NCBI GenBank assembly: GCA_963850195.1
Contig: CAWKKD010000005.1
Span: 1,922,001 to 1,986,000 of the forward strand
DNA length: 64,000 bases
From: Actinoallomurus sp963850195
GTDB lineage: Bacteria > Actinomycetota > Actinomycetes > Streptosporangiales > Streptosporangiaceae
Reading direction: 5' to 3'
This document shows, one piece after another, positions 1-9,237 of this stretch. Every line of letters starts with the position of its first letter. Position 1 is the stretch's first letter. Under the pieces are notes generated by a model, which was given only the letters and a program-made list of their open reading frames with translations, was not told where the DNA came from and did no database searches. A program made the position numbers and the translations under genes.

Positions 1-1479
1 CCACCAGACGGGGTCGTCGGTGTTCCAGGCCTCCTCGGCGAGCCGGCGCCTGAGCACCTTGTTCGACGCGGTGGCCGGGAGGCGTTCGGTCACCCGTACG
101 TAGCGCGGCACCCACTTCGCGCCCAGGTCGGTACGGCCGCGCAGGAACTCCGCGAACCGGTCCGGCGCGAACCCGCCCACGAGGGCCACCATGACCTGGT
201 CGCCGGCCGCCACGTCCGGCACGCCGTACACGGCGAGGCTCTCGACGCCGGGCAGCGCGGACAGGACGCGTTCGACCTGGACCGCGCCGAAGTTCTCGCC
301 GTCGACGCGCAGCAGGTCGACGTCGCGCCCGGCGAAGAACACGTGGCCGTCATCGTCCCGGTAGGCCAGGTCGCCGCTCCAGAACATGCCGTCCCTGAGC
401 CGGTCGGCGGGCCGCTCGCCGTAGTACCCGTCGAACAGCCCGAGGTCGGTGGTGTTGACCAGCTCGCCGATGGCCTTGCCGCCGTTGGTGACGCGACCGG
501 CGTCGTCGAGACGCGCGGCGGGGCACTCGCGGCCGGTCGCCGGATCGAGGATCTTGATGCCGTCCACCAGCCGGCCGATCGAGCCGGGCGGCCCGGCGGG
601 GTCGTGCGACAGCGCGATGGCGCTCTCGGTCGACCCGTACGCGTCGACGACACGGCAGCCGAACCGCTCCCCGAAACCTCGCTGCTCGAGCGGTGCGGCC
701 TCGTTGCCGAACGCGACCCGCAGCGGGTTGCGGGCGTCGTCGGGGCACTCGGGCGTCTCGAGGACGTACGAGAGTGCCTTCCCCACGTAGTGCAGGTACG
801 TGCAGTCGTGGCGCCGGACGTCCTCGAGCAGGCCGGACGCCGAGAACCTGTCGCGGAGCACGAGTTCGGCGCCCGCCGCGAGCGCCGGCGCGTACGCCGC
901 CATGATCGCTCCGGAGTGGAAGAGCGGCATCGGGCAGTAGACGACGTCTTCGGGGCCCAGGAGCCGGCCGGCCAGGACCTCGCCGGGGATCACGATCTTC
1001 CGGTGGGTGACCCGCACCGCGCGCGGACGCCCCGAGGTGCCCGAGGTGAAGATCAGCATCAGCAGCGTCTCCGGTCCCGCCGGTTCCGTGACGCCGGGCG
1101 AGGGGACCTCCTCGTACGCGGTGACGCGCAGGCCTGCGCGCCGGGCGAGGTCCGCGTGGCGCGGCTCCGCGACGATCACGTCGCAGTCGGCGCGCGCGGC
1201 GTCGGCCGCGAGGTCCCCGGCGCTCCGCGTGGGGTTGAGGGCGACGATCACGTTGCCGGACAGCGCGGCGCCGCCGAGCAGGAACGTCAGCTCCGGCGTG
1301 TTGTCCATGAGGACACCGAGATGCCAGGGGCGTGTGCCGGACCGCGCCGCCATCCAGCGGGCGCGTGCGGCGCACTCGGCCACGACCTCGCGCCAGGTCC
1401 AGGCAGCGTCCGCGCAGCGGAGACCGGGCCGGTCGTCGGTGGCACGGGCCGCCAGCAGCTCCGCCACGGTCCCGTGCAT
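1..1479 (-). CDS. fadD17: FadD17-like acyl-CoA synthetase (3' end outside window)
   Basis: AMP-dependent acyl-CoA ligase, 493 codons visible, with the last few residues beyond the window edge. It would convert a carboxylic acid, probably a steroid side-chain acid, to its CoA thioester. The ATP-binding signature LIFTSGTSGRPR lies near residues 142-153; a GSTES adenylate motif, FWSGDLAYRDDDGH and DLLRVDGEN follow in family order. The ATG at 1479 has a strong GGGAGGTGG ribosome site. The resemblance to mycobacterial FadD17 (YVGKALSYVL, ending near DPVWW) is from memory of that family. It diverges from the KstR-like repressor, and a 20-bp palindrome sits 33 bp upstream of the start, so repression by that regulator is likely. 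Confidence 0.88.
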   Translation of the reverse strand, partial: MHGTVAELLAARATDDRPGLRCADAAWTWREVVAECAARARWMAARSGTRPWHLGVLMDNTPELTFLLGGAALSGNVIVALNPTRSAGDLAADAARADCDVIVAEPRHADLARRAGLRVTAYEEVPSPGVTEPAGPETLLMLIFTSGTSGRPRAVRVTHRKIVIPGEVLAGRLLGPEDVVYCPMPLFHSGAIMAAYAPALAAGAELVLRDRFSASGLLEDVRRHDCTYLHYVGKALSYVLETPECPDDARNPLRVAFGNEAAPLEQRGFGERFGCRVVDAYGSTESAIALSHDPAGPPGSIGRLVDGIKILDPATGRECPAARLDDAGRVTNGGKAIGELVNTTDLGLFDGYYGERPADRLRDGMFWSGDLAYRDDDGHVFFAGRDVDLLRVDGENFGAVQVERVLSALPGVESLAVYGVPDVAAGDQVMVALVGGFAPDRFAEFLRGRTDLGAKWVPRYVRVTERLPATASNKVLRRRLAEEAWNTDDPVWW

Positions 1480-1511
1480 CGGCGCCACCTCCCGCCTGGC
1501 CTTGGCGAGCA

Positions 1512-1531
1512 AACTAGAACAGATTCTAGTT
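1512..1531. promoter_or_regulatory. KstR-type operator upstream of fadD17
   Basis: Perfect 8-bp inverted repeat AACTAGAA/TTCTAGTT around a 4-bp spacer. The inner 14 bp (1515-1528) fit TnnAACnnGTTnnA at 7 of 8 fixed positions. It lies in the divergent fadD17-kstR promoter region. That this is the KstR consensus is established knowledge; binding by the local repressor is inferred. Confidence 0.7.
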
Positions 1532-1621
1532 CGTGTCCACCGTCGCCGCCCACACCCCTATACGACCCGCGTGCGTCGGGCTTGACCGCGACGTTCCCCG
1601 AGGTACGGCGGCGACCGAACG

Positions 1622-1635
1622 GATAACGTGTTCTC
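1622..1635. promoter_or_regulatory. KstR-type half-conserved operator upstream of kstR
   Basis: Contains the core AACGTGTT of the KstR motif, but the outer T and A of the consensus are missing. It lies about 73 bp upstream of the repressor's GTG start, where an autoregulatory site would be expected. It is weaker than the other sites of this window. Confidence 0.45.
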
Positions 1636-1707
1636 GCGTGACCTGTACGCTGGGGACGCGAACGCAGAGGTGGGGGGACCCCGCGTTCCCGAGCCGAGGA
1701 GTCGCAC

Positions 1708-2298
1708 GTGACCGCAGAGCCCACGACGGCCGGTCAGCCGGGAGTCCGTTCCCGCAGCCAGCACCAACGGCGCCGGCGCATCGTCCAGGCCGCCGCCGCA
1801 TTGGCGTCGCGCGGCGGGGTCGAGGCGATGCAGATGCGTACGGTGGCCGAGCGCGCCGGGGTGGCGCTCGGCACGCTCTACCGCTACTTCCCGTCCAAGA
1901 TGGACCTGGTGGTCGCGGTCGTCAACGAGGAGATGGACACCCTCGAGGGCAGTCTCGAACGCCGGCCGCCGCGCTCGGACAGCCCGGCGGGCCGTGCCGT
2001 CGAAGTGCTGATGCGGGCGACCCGAGGGCTGATGCGCGAGCCCGAGCTGGCGGACGCGCTGTTCCGCTCACTGCTGCTGTCGGACGTCAAGACCGACTTC
2101 GGCGACCGGATGACGGGCATGCTGGCGCGCGTCGCCGGCGACGCCGGACCCGGTGCCGACGAACGGTCCGTCCTGCTCCGCTCCCTCGCGAACGTCTGGG
2201 TGATGGAGATGATCGAGATGTTGCGCAGCCACACCGGCAACGAACAGATCCAGGCACGCCTGGAGATCGCCGCCGGCCGGCTGCTGGCGGGCTTTTGA
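1708..2298 (+). CDS. kstR: KstR-like TetR-family transcriptional repressor
   Basis: TetR-family regulator of 196 residues. The N-terminal helix-turn-helix runs from about residue 22 to 68 and reads VEAMQMRTVAERAGVALGTLYRYFPSK, very close to the steroid-catabolism repressor KstR as remembered. The C-terminal half is an all-helical ligand domain; in KstR the effector is a steroid acyl-CoA. The GTG start is preceded by GAGGAG at 1696-1701. The identification rests on the match together with at least five KstR-like operators in the window, in front of a FadD17-like ligase, a FadA5-like thiolase, two P450s and a redox operon. A different TetR specificity remains possible. Confidence 0.85.
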   Translation: MTAEPTTAGQPGVRSRSQHQRRRRIVQAAAALASRGGVEAMQMRTVAERAGVALGTLYRYFPSKMDLVVAVVNEEMDTLEGSLERRPPRSDSPAGRAVEVLMRATRGLMREPELADALFRSLLLSDVKTDFGDRMTGMLARVAGDAGPGADERSVLLRSLANVWVMEMIEMLRSHTGNEQIQARLEIAAGRLLAGF

Positions 2299-2317
2299 CC
2301 CGGCGGAGCGGATCCGC

Positions 2318-2446
2318 TCAGGCCGCCACCGCGACGACGCCGCTGTAAGACCCGGCCCGCAGGAGATGCAGGAACAGCCGCGCCAGCAGGGCCTGGACGA
2401 GCATGACCAAGGCCTTGGCCAAGACGGTCGAGACGAGGTCCGGCAT
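2318..2446 (-). CDS. Small hydrophobic protein of unknown function (42 aa)
   Basis: Open frame of 42 codons from the ATG at 2446, too short for routine gene calling. The peptide begins MPDLVSTVLAKALVMLVQ and continues ALLARLFLHLLR, a single amphipathic or membrane helix. Similar tiny proteins with an N-terminal DLVST..AKALV pattern are, from memory, common in actinobacteria, but no function is known to me. It is convergent with kstR and lies 100 bp from the P-type ATPase stop. The ribosome site is weak, which lowers confidence. Confidence 0.5.
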   Translation of the reverse strand: MPDLVSTVLAKALVMLVQALLARLFLHLLRAGSYSGVVAVAA

Positions 2447-2550
2447 GGGGGAGACCTAACTCGTTGACGACGTGCTATCGGGTGAATTATGCCTTCCTGT
2501 CCGTATCAATGGAACCCGGTCACGTAACGAGAAGATGAACTACCGGTGAG

Positions 2551-5500
2551 TCACGTCAGCGCCGGCAGCTTGGTCAGCAGCCGGCCCGAGATCCGGGTCA
2601 GCACCATGGCGGCCAGCGCGAACGCCCCGGCGCAGCCCAGTGCGATCACCCAGCCGTGCGGCAGCAGCGGCCGGCTGCCGAAGAAGTGACTGAGGCCGGG
2701 CACCTGGACGATCAACGCGAGCGCGGCCATCGACACCCCTCCCGCGAGCAGTACCAGCGGGTCACGGCCTCCCGCCGCCACCGTCTGGGCGAGCTGGGTG
2801 GCCACCAGTGAGACCAGGCCGACCGTGTCGGCCTGGGCGCGGGTCCCGCTGAGCCGGCCCATCGCCCACGCGGCCATGCCCGCGCCGGCCGTCGCCCCGC
2901 CACGGATCACGATGTCGCGGGTGAGGGCGGCGCCGAGCGAGCTCTCCGGCCCCTCCGACAGGAGCTCCTCGCGGCTCACCCCGGACGGCGGGCGCGCGGC
3001 GAGCGCGATCGCCGGGAGCATGTCGGTGAGCAGGTTGACCAGGAGAAGCTGGCGTACGTTGAGCGGGCTGCGACCGCTGATCAGGCCGGTGCCCAGGGTG
3101 AAGGCGATCTCACCGAGGTTGCCGCCGAGCAGGACCGCGAGCGCGTCGCGCGTCGACCGCCACATGGCGCGGCAGTCGGCGATCGCGTCGGTGATCGTCT
3201 CGATGCGGTCGTCGGTCACGACCACGTCCGCGGTCTCGCGAGCCGCCGGCGTGGCGCGCTCGCCGAGCGCGATGCCGACGTCGGCGAGCCGGATCGCGGG
3301 CGCGTCGTTGGCGCCGTCGCCGGTGACCGCGACCACCCGACCGGCCCCGCGCAGCACCTGCACGACGCGGGCCTTCTGCACCGGGCTGACCCGCGCGAAG
3401 ACCGACGTCCCCTGCAGCGCCTCGGCCAGCTCCTCGTCCTCGAGGGCGTCGACCTCCTGGCCGGTCATGATCCTTCCGTTGAGCAGCCCCAGCTCGGCCG
3501 CGATGGCCTCCGCCGTCGTCGGGTGGTCCCCGGTGATCATCATGATGTCCACGCCGGCCTTGCGCAGGCGCCCCACGGCCTGGGCGGCCGTCGGGCGTAC
3601 CGGGTCGGCGATGCACACCAGTCCCAGCAGACACAACCGGTCGATGCGCGACTCGGTGAGATCCTGCCGCCCGGACGCCTCGCGTTCGGCGACCGCCAGC
3701 ACCCGGTAGCCGAGCCGGGCCAGCCGGTCGATCTCCAGCTCGATCTTCTCCCGCTCCTGCGCGTCGAACGGCACGTCACCGTCCTCGCGCTTCCACGTGA
3801 TGCAGCGGTCAAGGATGATCTCCGGCGCGCCCTTCACGCTGAGCCACTGGGAGTCCTGCGCCTTGCCGAGCACCGCGTGGTAGCCGCGCCCCGGCTCGAA
3901 CGGCAGCTCGTCGACACGCTTCCAGCTCCCCAGACCCTCGGAGTCGTCCAGCTCGAGCGACCCGACCGCCCGGATGATCGCCTGGTCGGTGGGGTGCGGG
4001 AGCCGCCGCCCGGGCAGCTCGACCGGGCTGGCACGCAGCGCGGCGGCGATGACGCCGCGCCCGGCGGACGGCATGCTCTCGATCGGCCAGGTCGAAGTGC
4101 CGTCCGAGATCTGCCGTACCCGCAGCCGCCCCATCGTCAGCGTGCCGGTCTTGTCGAAGCACAGGACGTCGACCCTGCCGAGCGCCTCGATCGTGGTCGG
4201 GTTCCGGACGATCGCGCCGCGCCGGGACATCCGCCGCGCGGTGGCGAGCTCGGCGGCCGTCGCCACGAACGGCAGGCCCTCGGGCACCGCCGCGACCGCG
4301 AGGCTGACCGCGGGCCCGAGGGCACGGGCGATCGAGTGCCCGCGCGCCAGGTCCGAGAGGAACAGCGCGCCGCCCGCCCCGATCGCGATGGGCAGGGTCA
4401 CCTCGGTGAGCGCCTTCAGCCGTTGCTCGACGCCTCCGGCACGCGGCCGGTCGCCGAGCCGCGACGTGCGGCCGATCTCGGTCTGGACGCCGGTCGCGAC
4501 GACCACCGCGACCGCCTCGCCCGCGGCGACGACCGTGCCCTCGTAGAGCATCGAGGTACGTTCGGCGACCGATCCGGACACGCTCGGCTGGGGAGCCTTG
4601 ATGACGAGCTGCGACTCCCCCGTCAGGCTGGACTCATCGACCTCCAGCCCCTCGGCGGACAGCAGCCGGCAGTCGGCCGGTACGGCGTCCCCGGCGCTCA
4701 ACACGACGACGTCACCCGGCGTGAGCTCCTCGGCGGTGGCGGTCTCCTCCGCACCCTCCGCGCCCGGGCGCCGAAGCCGTACGCGCACCGCGCTCAGGTC
4801 GACGAGCTGCTGCAACGCTCGGTCGGCGCCGACCCGCTGCAGGCCGGCCATGACCGCGTTCACGCTGAGGACCGCACCGATCAGGGCGGCGTCGGTGATC
4901 GACCCGACCACCGCGGAGACTCCCGCGCCCGCCGCGAGCGCCGGGGTGAGCGGGTTGTCGAGCTCCTCGATCGTGACACGCGCCAGACCGGGCGCCAGCG
5001 ACTCGGCCTTGCCCGAGCCGTTGCGGCGCCGCAACGCCTCCTCCAGCTCGATGCCCGACGTCGAGGAGTCCAGGCGGTCCAGCACCATCTGCGCCGGCCA
5101 GGCGTGCCAGGCCGTACGGTCGGTCGGCACGGCGGCCGGGCGGTGCGCGACCGCCATCCCCGACCACGTGCCGACGGCGAGCGCCGACGCGGCGGCCATG
5201 TCGACGGCGAACTGCGCACGCCGTGCGGAGCTCTCCGGTGTACCGGTCGCCGCCAGCAGCGCACCCGCCGCCGAGCCGACCGTCGCGATCCGCGCCGAAC
5301 GCCGGCTGGCCTCCCGCGCGGGCGCGAGCACCTCGAGCAGCAGGCAGGCCTCGGCCAGCCCCGGCCCGCACAGCAGGTGCGCGCCCCACGGCGGATGACC
5401 GGAACTCCCCAGGAGACCGACACCGACGTCGGCGGACCCGAGCGCCGCGCCGCCCCGCATCGCGATCAGCATCACGACGTGGCCCTCCTCCTGGAGGGTC

Positions 5501-6945
5501 CGTACGGACGTGAGGAGGCGGCTGCCGCCGGCGACCGTACCGTCCACGGGGAGCCGGCTGCGGATCCCCGAGCCCGCCCCCGCGACCAGGACCGGGCCGG
5601 TGAGCCGCGCGGCCGCGACCAGCGCGTCCGTGAGCGGATCGAGCTCGGCGACCACCGAGATCAGGGCGATCGGCTCGTCGTCTCGTGTCAGGAGCAGCAC
5701 GGTCGCGCCGCGCGTCCGCATCTGCGTCAGGCGTTCTCCGGCCCCGGGCAGCTCGCTCACGGGGCCGACGCGCTGGGCCGACGGCTTCAGCGGGCCCACC
5801 GACCACGGCCCTTTCTTGTGCCGCGCGCTCAGCCGGTAGATGTCCGTGAGCGTATGCGCCCGCTCGTATGCCTCCTCGGGTGTGACCGTGTCCGAGAGCG
5901 GCACGACCTCCTCGATCACGAGGTGGCCGGTACGCAGGGCGGACACGTCAATGATCACCCGGTCGACGCGATCCAGCCGGCGCAGGACCTCCGGCAGGAG
6001 CACGACGACGCCGCGGTTCGCGGCGGCCATGCCGACCTGCGCGGCGAACGCGTCCCGGCCCATCCGCGCCGCCTTCGGCACGCCCGCGGCCAGCACGCCC
6101 TGCGCGCGCAGGGCGTCATGGGTCACCGCGAACGTGCCGACGGCCCCCGCGATGGCGGCCGGGATCGTCCAGGCCGCCTTCTCCACCGGACCGTACGGGA
6201 GAGAGACCGGCCGTTCCTGCAGGTCGAGCGGTGCCGTATGGAACGAGCCCTCTCCGGTGTCCAGGTGCTCGGCACGCCGATGCCAGGCCTGTGCGTACTT
6301 CCGCGTCTCCGCCACCCGGATCATCCGGTGCACGGAGTTCATGAGCGGCCCGGTCGGCTGGTACGCGAGGGCGTGCGCGACCGCGGCCCCGCCGCCGATG
6401 ATCAGGTCGGAGGTCAGGCGGCCGACCCGGCGCTCGAGCGTGCCGCGTACCTGCGGCGCCGCGTCGGCCATCGCCGTCAGCGTCGCCACGGCGGGCGGCA
6501 GGCCGACCCGGTGCAGCAAGCGGCCGGCCAGGGCCGTGCCTCCCGCGGCGACGTACACGCCGACGAGCGCGGCCTCCCGCACCAGCGCCTGCCCGTCCGG
6601 CGGGCGCGGCCCGATCGCGAACGGCGACCGTGCGGCGTCGTGGAACTCCTCCACCGCCTCGATGACGTCGAGCAGGTCATCGACGGAGACGTCGTCGCCG
6701 TGCAGCACCATCACCAGGCCGAGGGCGCCGTTCATCTCCGCGCGCACCACCCCGGAGAGCTCCACCAGGCTGCGGCACAGCGCCTCGCCCATGGGCTCGC
6801 TCCCGGGCCGGTGCGCACCGCGCACCATGATGTTGGTACGCCCGGGCCCGCGGACGATCCGGCGTGGGTCCACCACACCGGACACCGCGCGCAGGGTGGT
6901 ACGTGGCAGGCCGGTCGCATTACCGACCAGTCGTCGCAGCGGCAT
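2551..6945 (-). CDS. Very long cation-transporting P-type ATPase (CtpI-like)
   Basis: P-type ATPase of 1464 residues, roughly twice the usual length. The catalytic core is complete: SLTGES (actuator, about residue 775), AAVPEGLP in the fourth membrane helix, the phosphorylated aspartate in DKTGTLT near residue 930, TGDHPTTAEAI, and the hinge TGDGANDAPAI near residue 1210, followed by C-terminal membrane helices. The extra half is N-terminal: a divergent heavy-metal-associated-like segment (about 35-110), more membrane segments and a degenerate second HAD-like portion. This resembles mycobacterial CtpI. The transported ion cannot be read from the sequence; PEGLP is typical of Ca/Na/K-type pumps rather than the CPC heavy-metal type. 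GGAG lies 6 nt before the ATG. Confidence 0.9.
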   Translation of the reverse strand: MPLRRLVGNATGLPRTTLRAVSGVVDPRRIVRGPGRTNIMVRGAHRPGSEPMGEALCRSLVELSGVVRAEMNGALGLVMVLHGDDVSVDDLLDVIEAVEEFHDAARSPFAIGPRPPDGQALVREAALVGVYVAAGGTALAGRLLHRVGLPPAVATLTAMADAAPQVRGTLERRVGRLTSDLIIGGGAAVAHALAYQPTGPLMNSVHRMIRVAETRKYAQAWHRRAEHLDTGEGSFHTAPLDLQERPVSLPYGPVEKAAWTIPAAIAGAVGTFAVTHDALRAQGVLAAGVPKAARMGRDAFAAQVGMAAANRGVVVLLPEVLRRLDRVDRVIIDVSALRTGHLVIEEVVPLSDTVTPEEAYERAHTLTDIYRLSARHKKGPWSVGPLKPSAQRVGPVSELPGAGERLTQMRTRGATVLLLTRDDEPIALISVVAELDPLTDALVAAARLTGPVLVAGAGSGIRSRLPVDGTVAGGSRLLTSVRTLQEEGHVVMLIAMRGGAALGSADVGVGLLGSSGHPPWGAHLLCGPGLAEACLLLEVLAPAREASRRSARIATVGSAAGALLAATGTPESSARRAQFAVDMAAASALAVGTWSGMAVAHRPAAVPTDRTAWHAWPAQMVLDRLDSSTSGIELEEALRRRNGSGKAESLAPGLARVTIEELDNPLTPALAAGAGVSAVVGSITDAALIGAVLSVNAVMAGLQRVGADRALQQLVDLSAVRVRLRRPGAEGAEETATAEELTPGDVVVLSAGDAVPADCRLLSAEGLEVDESSLTGESQLVIKAPQPSVSGSVAERTSMLYEGTVVAAGEAVAVVVATGVQTEIGRTSRLGDRPRAGGVEQRLKALTEVTLPIAIGAGGALFLSDLARGHSIARALGPAVSLAVAAVPEGLPFVATAAELATARRMSRRGAIVRNPTTIEALGRVDVLCFDKTGTLTMGRLRVRQISDGTSTWPIESMPSAGRGVIAAALRASPVELPGRRLPHPTDQAIIRAVGSLELDDSEGLGSWKRVDELPFEPGRGYHAVLGKAQDSQWLSVKGAPEIILDRCITWKREDGDVPFDAQEREKIELEIDRLARLGYRVLAVAEREASGRQDLTESRIDRLCLLGLVCIADPVRPTAAQAVGRLRKAGVDIMMITGDHPTTAEAIAAELGLLNGRIMTGQEVDALEDEELAEALQGTSVFARVSPVQKARVVQVLRGAGRVVAVTGDGANDAPAIRLADVGIALGERATPAARETADVVVTDDRIETITDAIADCRAMWRSTRDALAVLLGGNLGEIAFTLGTGLISGRSPLNVRQLLLVNLLTDMLPAIALAARPPSGVSREELLSEGPESSLGAALTRDIVIRGGATAGAGMAAWAMGRLSGTRAQADTVGLVSLVATQLAQTVAAGGRDPLVLLAGGVSMAALALIVQVPGLSHFFGSRPLLPHGWVIALGCAGAFALAAMVLTRISGRLLTKLPALT

Positions 6946-7266
6946 CGCTCACTCCATGAGGGAGAACCGGCGACGGCGCGCCGGTACGTACGTACAAGAA
7001 GGAAATGGACCGCCCGCCGGCCGGGCCGGCGTGACAGTCACGTGCGGCGGCCGGCCGGCCGGAAGCCCGCAGTGGGCCAGCGGTGAGCCCGCCGTGAGCC
7101 CGCCGCGTGACACGCGGCGGGAGCCGACGACGGCCGGCCGGACATCGAGACGCGTCCACGGCGGTCACGCCGGGATCGCCTCGCGGCCGAGGCCTTTCAC
7201 GCGGTCATGGCCGGCCGTCCGGCGTCACGGGCCGTGGCACCCCGGTCGAACGGACGGGCCGGCGCG
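6946..7266. other. Intergenic region, no gene seen
   Basis: About 320 bp between the P-type ATPase and the Arg/Thr/Ser-rich protein. It must hold the ATPase promoter. Very GC-rich with CCGGCCGGCC-type runs and a short tandem GTGAGCCCGCC repeat at about 7083-7104 leading into a hairpin. I see no convincing coding frame. Confidence 0.6.
7099..7121 (-). terminator. Hairpin, possible terminator of the Arg/Thr/Ser-rich gene
   Basis: Perfect 10-bp stem CCCGCCGCGT/ACGCGGCGGG with a 3-nt loop, about 145 bp downstream of the stop at 7267. No T-tract follows on either strand, so a terminator role is only suggested. Confidence 0.35.
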
Positions 7267-8049
7267 CTACCTCGCGGACGTACCGGAGCGCCGGCTCGCG
7301 GCCCTGCGTGCGACGACGGCACCGATGCCGATCGCCGCCGCGACGGGCCAGTCGAGGACGCCGACGACCGCCGCGAGCCCGAGCCCGCTGTAGAACACCA
7401 TCCGGTCCGGCGGCGGCAGGTAGCCCTTCACCGTGTGCCCTGCGTCGCTCACGTACGACATGTGGGGCGATGGCACTCGGAGGTGGTACACCCTCATCCT
7501 CAACCGCGGCGTCAGGAACGGGAGCGGCACGGTCGCGTTCCCGCCCTTGGCCGGCCTCTTGGTGACCTTGGTGGTCGTCGCGTTGGTGGCGCCCGCCGAG
7601 GTCCGCGCCGCCGTGGAAGACGGCCGGCTCAGCGTGGCAGAACGCTTCGCGGGGGTACGGCTCGGCGCCGTCCTCCTCGAGGTCGTCCTGCTCGAAGTCG
7701 TCTTGCTCGGGGTCGTCCTGGTGCTCCGGCGCGGAGTCGCCCGGCTCGGGGTCGCCTTCCTCGGAGTCGCCTTCGGTGTCGTCCGGCTCGACGTGCTCCG
7801 GCTGGTCGCGGTCCGGCTCGAGGTGGCCCGGCTCGACGTGCTCGCCCTCGGCGTCGCCCGGCCGGACGTGGCCCGGCTCGACGCGGTCCTGCCGCCCGTT
7901 CTGGACGCGGCCCTCGACGTGGTCCCCGACGTCCTCGATGCCGTGCCCGATCCGGTTTTCGAACCCGTCCTCGACGTCGCTCTCGATCCGGTCCGTGACG
8001 TCGTCCTGCTCGGAGACGTCCTCGTCCTAGTGGTACTTGCCTGCGCCAT
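7267..8049 (-). CDS. Arg/Thr/Ser/Ala-rich basic protein with C-terminal membrane segment
   Basis: 260 residues. About the first 160 are low complexity, made almost only of Arg, Thr, Ser, Ala, Lys and Pro in short units such as SRTTSRT and RATPR, giving a strongly basic tail. The last 90 residues look ordinary: SYVSDAGHTVKGYLPPPD, then a membrane hairpin around FYSGLGLAAVVGVLDWPVAAAIG and a short Arg-rich end. The C-terminal part resembles small actinobacterial membrane proteins of unknown function. The tail could bind nucleic acid or cell-surface polymers; that is inference. The opposite strand is also open, a by-product of the composition. GGGGGA precedes the ATG. Confidence 0.6.
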   Translation of the reverse strand: MAQASTTRTRTSPSRTTSRTGSRATSRTGSKTGSGTASRTSGTTSRAASRTGGRTASSRATSGRATPRASTSSRATSSRTATSRSTSSRTTPKATPRKATPSRATPRRSTRTTPSKTTSSRTTSRRTAPSRTPAKRSATLSRPSSTAARTSAGATNATTTKVTKRPAKGGNATVPLPFLTPRLRMRVYHLRVPSPHMSYVSDAGHTVKGYLPPPDRMVFYSGLGLAAVVGVLDWPVAAAIGIGAVVARRAASRRSGTSAR

Positions 8050-8204
8050 GCCGACCGATCCCCCCGCTCAAGTGCCGCACCGACGTCCTGCATTTCAGAT
8101 CAACGCTGCATGCCGGACGTTCAGAGCACAAGACCAGAAGGGGAGATCCGGACCGACCCTTTCCCTGGTCAGGGCCGCATTGCAGACAACTCCTGACCTA
8201 CTCG

Positions 8205-9134
8205 TCACCGAAGGACGGTACCGGCCGCCTGATCGAGCAGTGTCAACTCGGCACGCCGCGGAAGGCCCTCCCAGTCGCCGTGCTGGGTGACCGCGAACGC
8301 CCCCGTCGTCACGGCGGTACGAAGCGCGTCCACGGGGTCGCGCCCGGCGAGCCGGTCGGCCAGGTAGCCGGCCGCGAACGCGTCCCCGGCACCGACGGCG
8401 TCGACCGCGCGCACCGTACGCGCCGCGCACGTCAGCCGCCGCCCGTCGCACACGGCGACGCATCCCTGGTCGCCGCGCTTGACCACGACCTCGGAGGGCC
8501 CAAGGACGGCCAGCGCCTCGGGGTCGGGCGAGCCGGTCAGCAGTTCCGCCTCGTCCTCCCCGGCGAACAGGACGTCCGCGCGCGACGCGAGGTCGGCCAG
8601 CACCGGTCGCGCCAGGTCGGCCGTCCACAACCGCGACCGGTAGTTGACGTCCACCGCCACGCGTACGCCGGCCTCGGCCGCCACCTCCACCGCGCTCAGC
8701 ACGGCCTCGCGCGCGCCGGGCGACAGGGCCGGGGTGATGCCGCTCACGTGCAGCATCCCGGCGGCGCGGATGAGATCGGCCGGCAGGTCGTCGGCGCACA
8801 GCCGCGAGCCGGCGCTGCCGGACCGGTAGTAGTTGACGCCCACGACACCCGGCAGGCGGTGTTCCTTGACCATGAGGGCGGTCGGGGCCGCCTCGTCGAC
8901 GACGAGGCCGGACACGTCGACGCCCTCACCGCGCAGCGTGCCCGCGACCAGCCGGCCGAACTCGTCGTCGCCGACCCTCCCGGCGTACGCGGCAGGGGTG
9001 CCGAGCCGCGCCGCGCCGATCGCGACGTTCGCCTCGGCACCGGCGATCGTGAGCCGGAACTCCCGCGCGTGCCGGAGCGGCCCGGGCTCGGCCGGGTTCA
9101 TGACGGCGAGTACCTCACCGACGGTTACGAGCAT
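8205..9134 (-). CDS. PfkB-family sugar kinase (2-keto-3-deoxygluconate kinase-like)
   Basis: Carbohydrate kinase of 309 residues. The N-terminal substrate-binding motif is GAEANVAIGAARLG and the C-terminal ATP/anion-hole signature is DAVGAGDAFAAGYLADRL, whose GAGD aspartate is the catalytic base. NYYRSGSAGSRL and VDVNYRSRLW favour the KdgK branch over ribokinase or fructokinase. The ATG at 9134 was chosen because AAGGAG lies 5 nt upstream; a longer frame to 9239 has an implausible Arg-rich start. It stands alone, divergent from the DUF202 pair, so the physiological substrate is uncertain. Confidence 0.85.
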   Translation of the reverse strand: MLVTVGEVLAVMNPAEPGPLRHAREFRLTIAGAEANVAIGAARLGTPAAYAGRVGDDEFGRLVAGTLRGEGVDVSGLVVDEAAPTALMVKEHRLPGVVGVNYYRSGSAGSRLCADDLPADLIRAAGMLHVSGITPALSPGAREAVLSAVEVAAEAGVRVAVDVNYRSRLWTADLARPVLADLASRADVLFAGEDEAELLTGSPDPEALAVLGPSEVVVKRGDQGCVAVCDGRRLTCAARTVRAVDAVGAGDAFAAGYLADRLAGRDPVDALRTAVTTGAFAVTQHGDWEGLPRRAELTLLDQAAGTVLR

Positions 9135-9237
9135 CAGACTCCTTCGCTCCGATTTCCGCCTTCTCCGACGGGTACGGTCTGGTCGGCGAACGGGATACGG
9201 ACAGTCGATAAGGCCCCGGAGGATGAGGAGCTGGAGC

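Noticed and set aside
2306..2319. Perfect palindrome GAGCGGATCCGCTC between kstR and the 42-codon gene
   Set aside because: No loop, no T-run and it overlaps the small gene's stop. It may be chance, so it is not called an operator or terminator.
3523..7086. 1187-codon plus-strand frame opposite the P-type ATPase
   Set aside because: The minus strand encodes an ATPase with every catalytic motif. The plus-strand product is Arg/Gly/His-rich with no domain, a GC-composition artefact.
7433..8290. Long plus-strand open frame rich in Val/Leu/Asp across the Arg/Thr/Ser-rich gene
   Set aside because: It is the complement of the repetitive basic protein; its product has no family features, while the minus-strand frame ends in an ordinary membrane domain.
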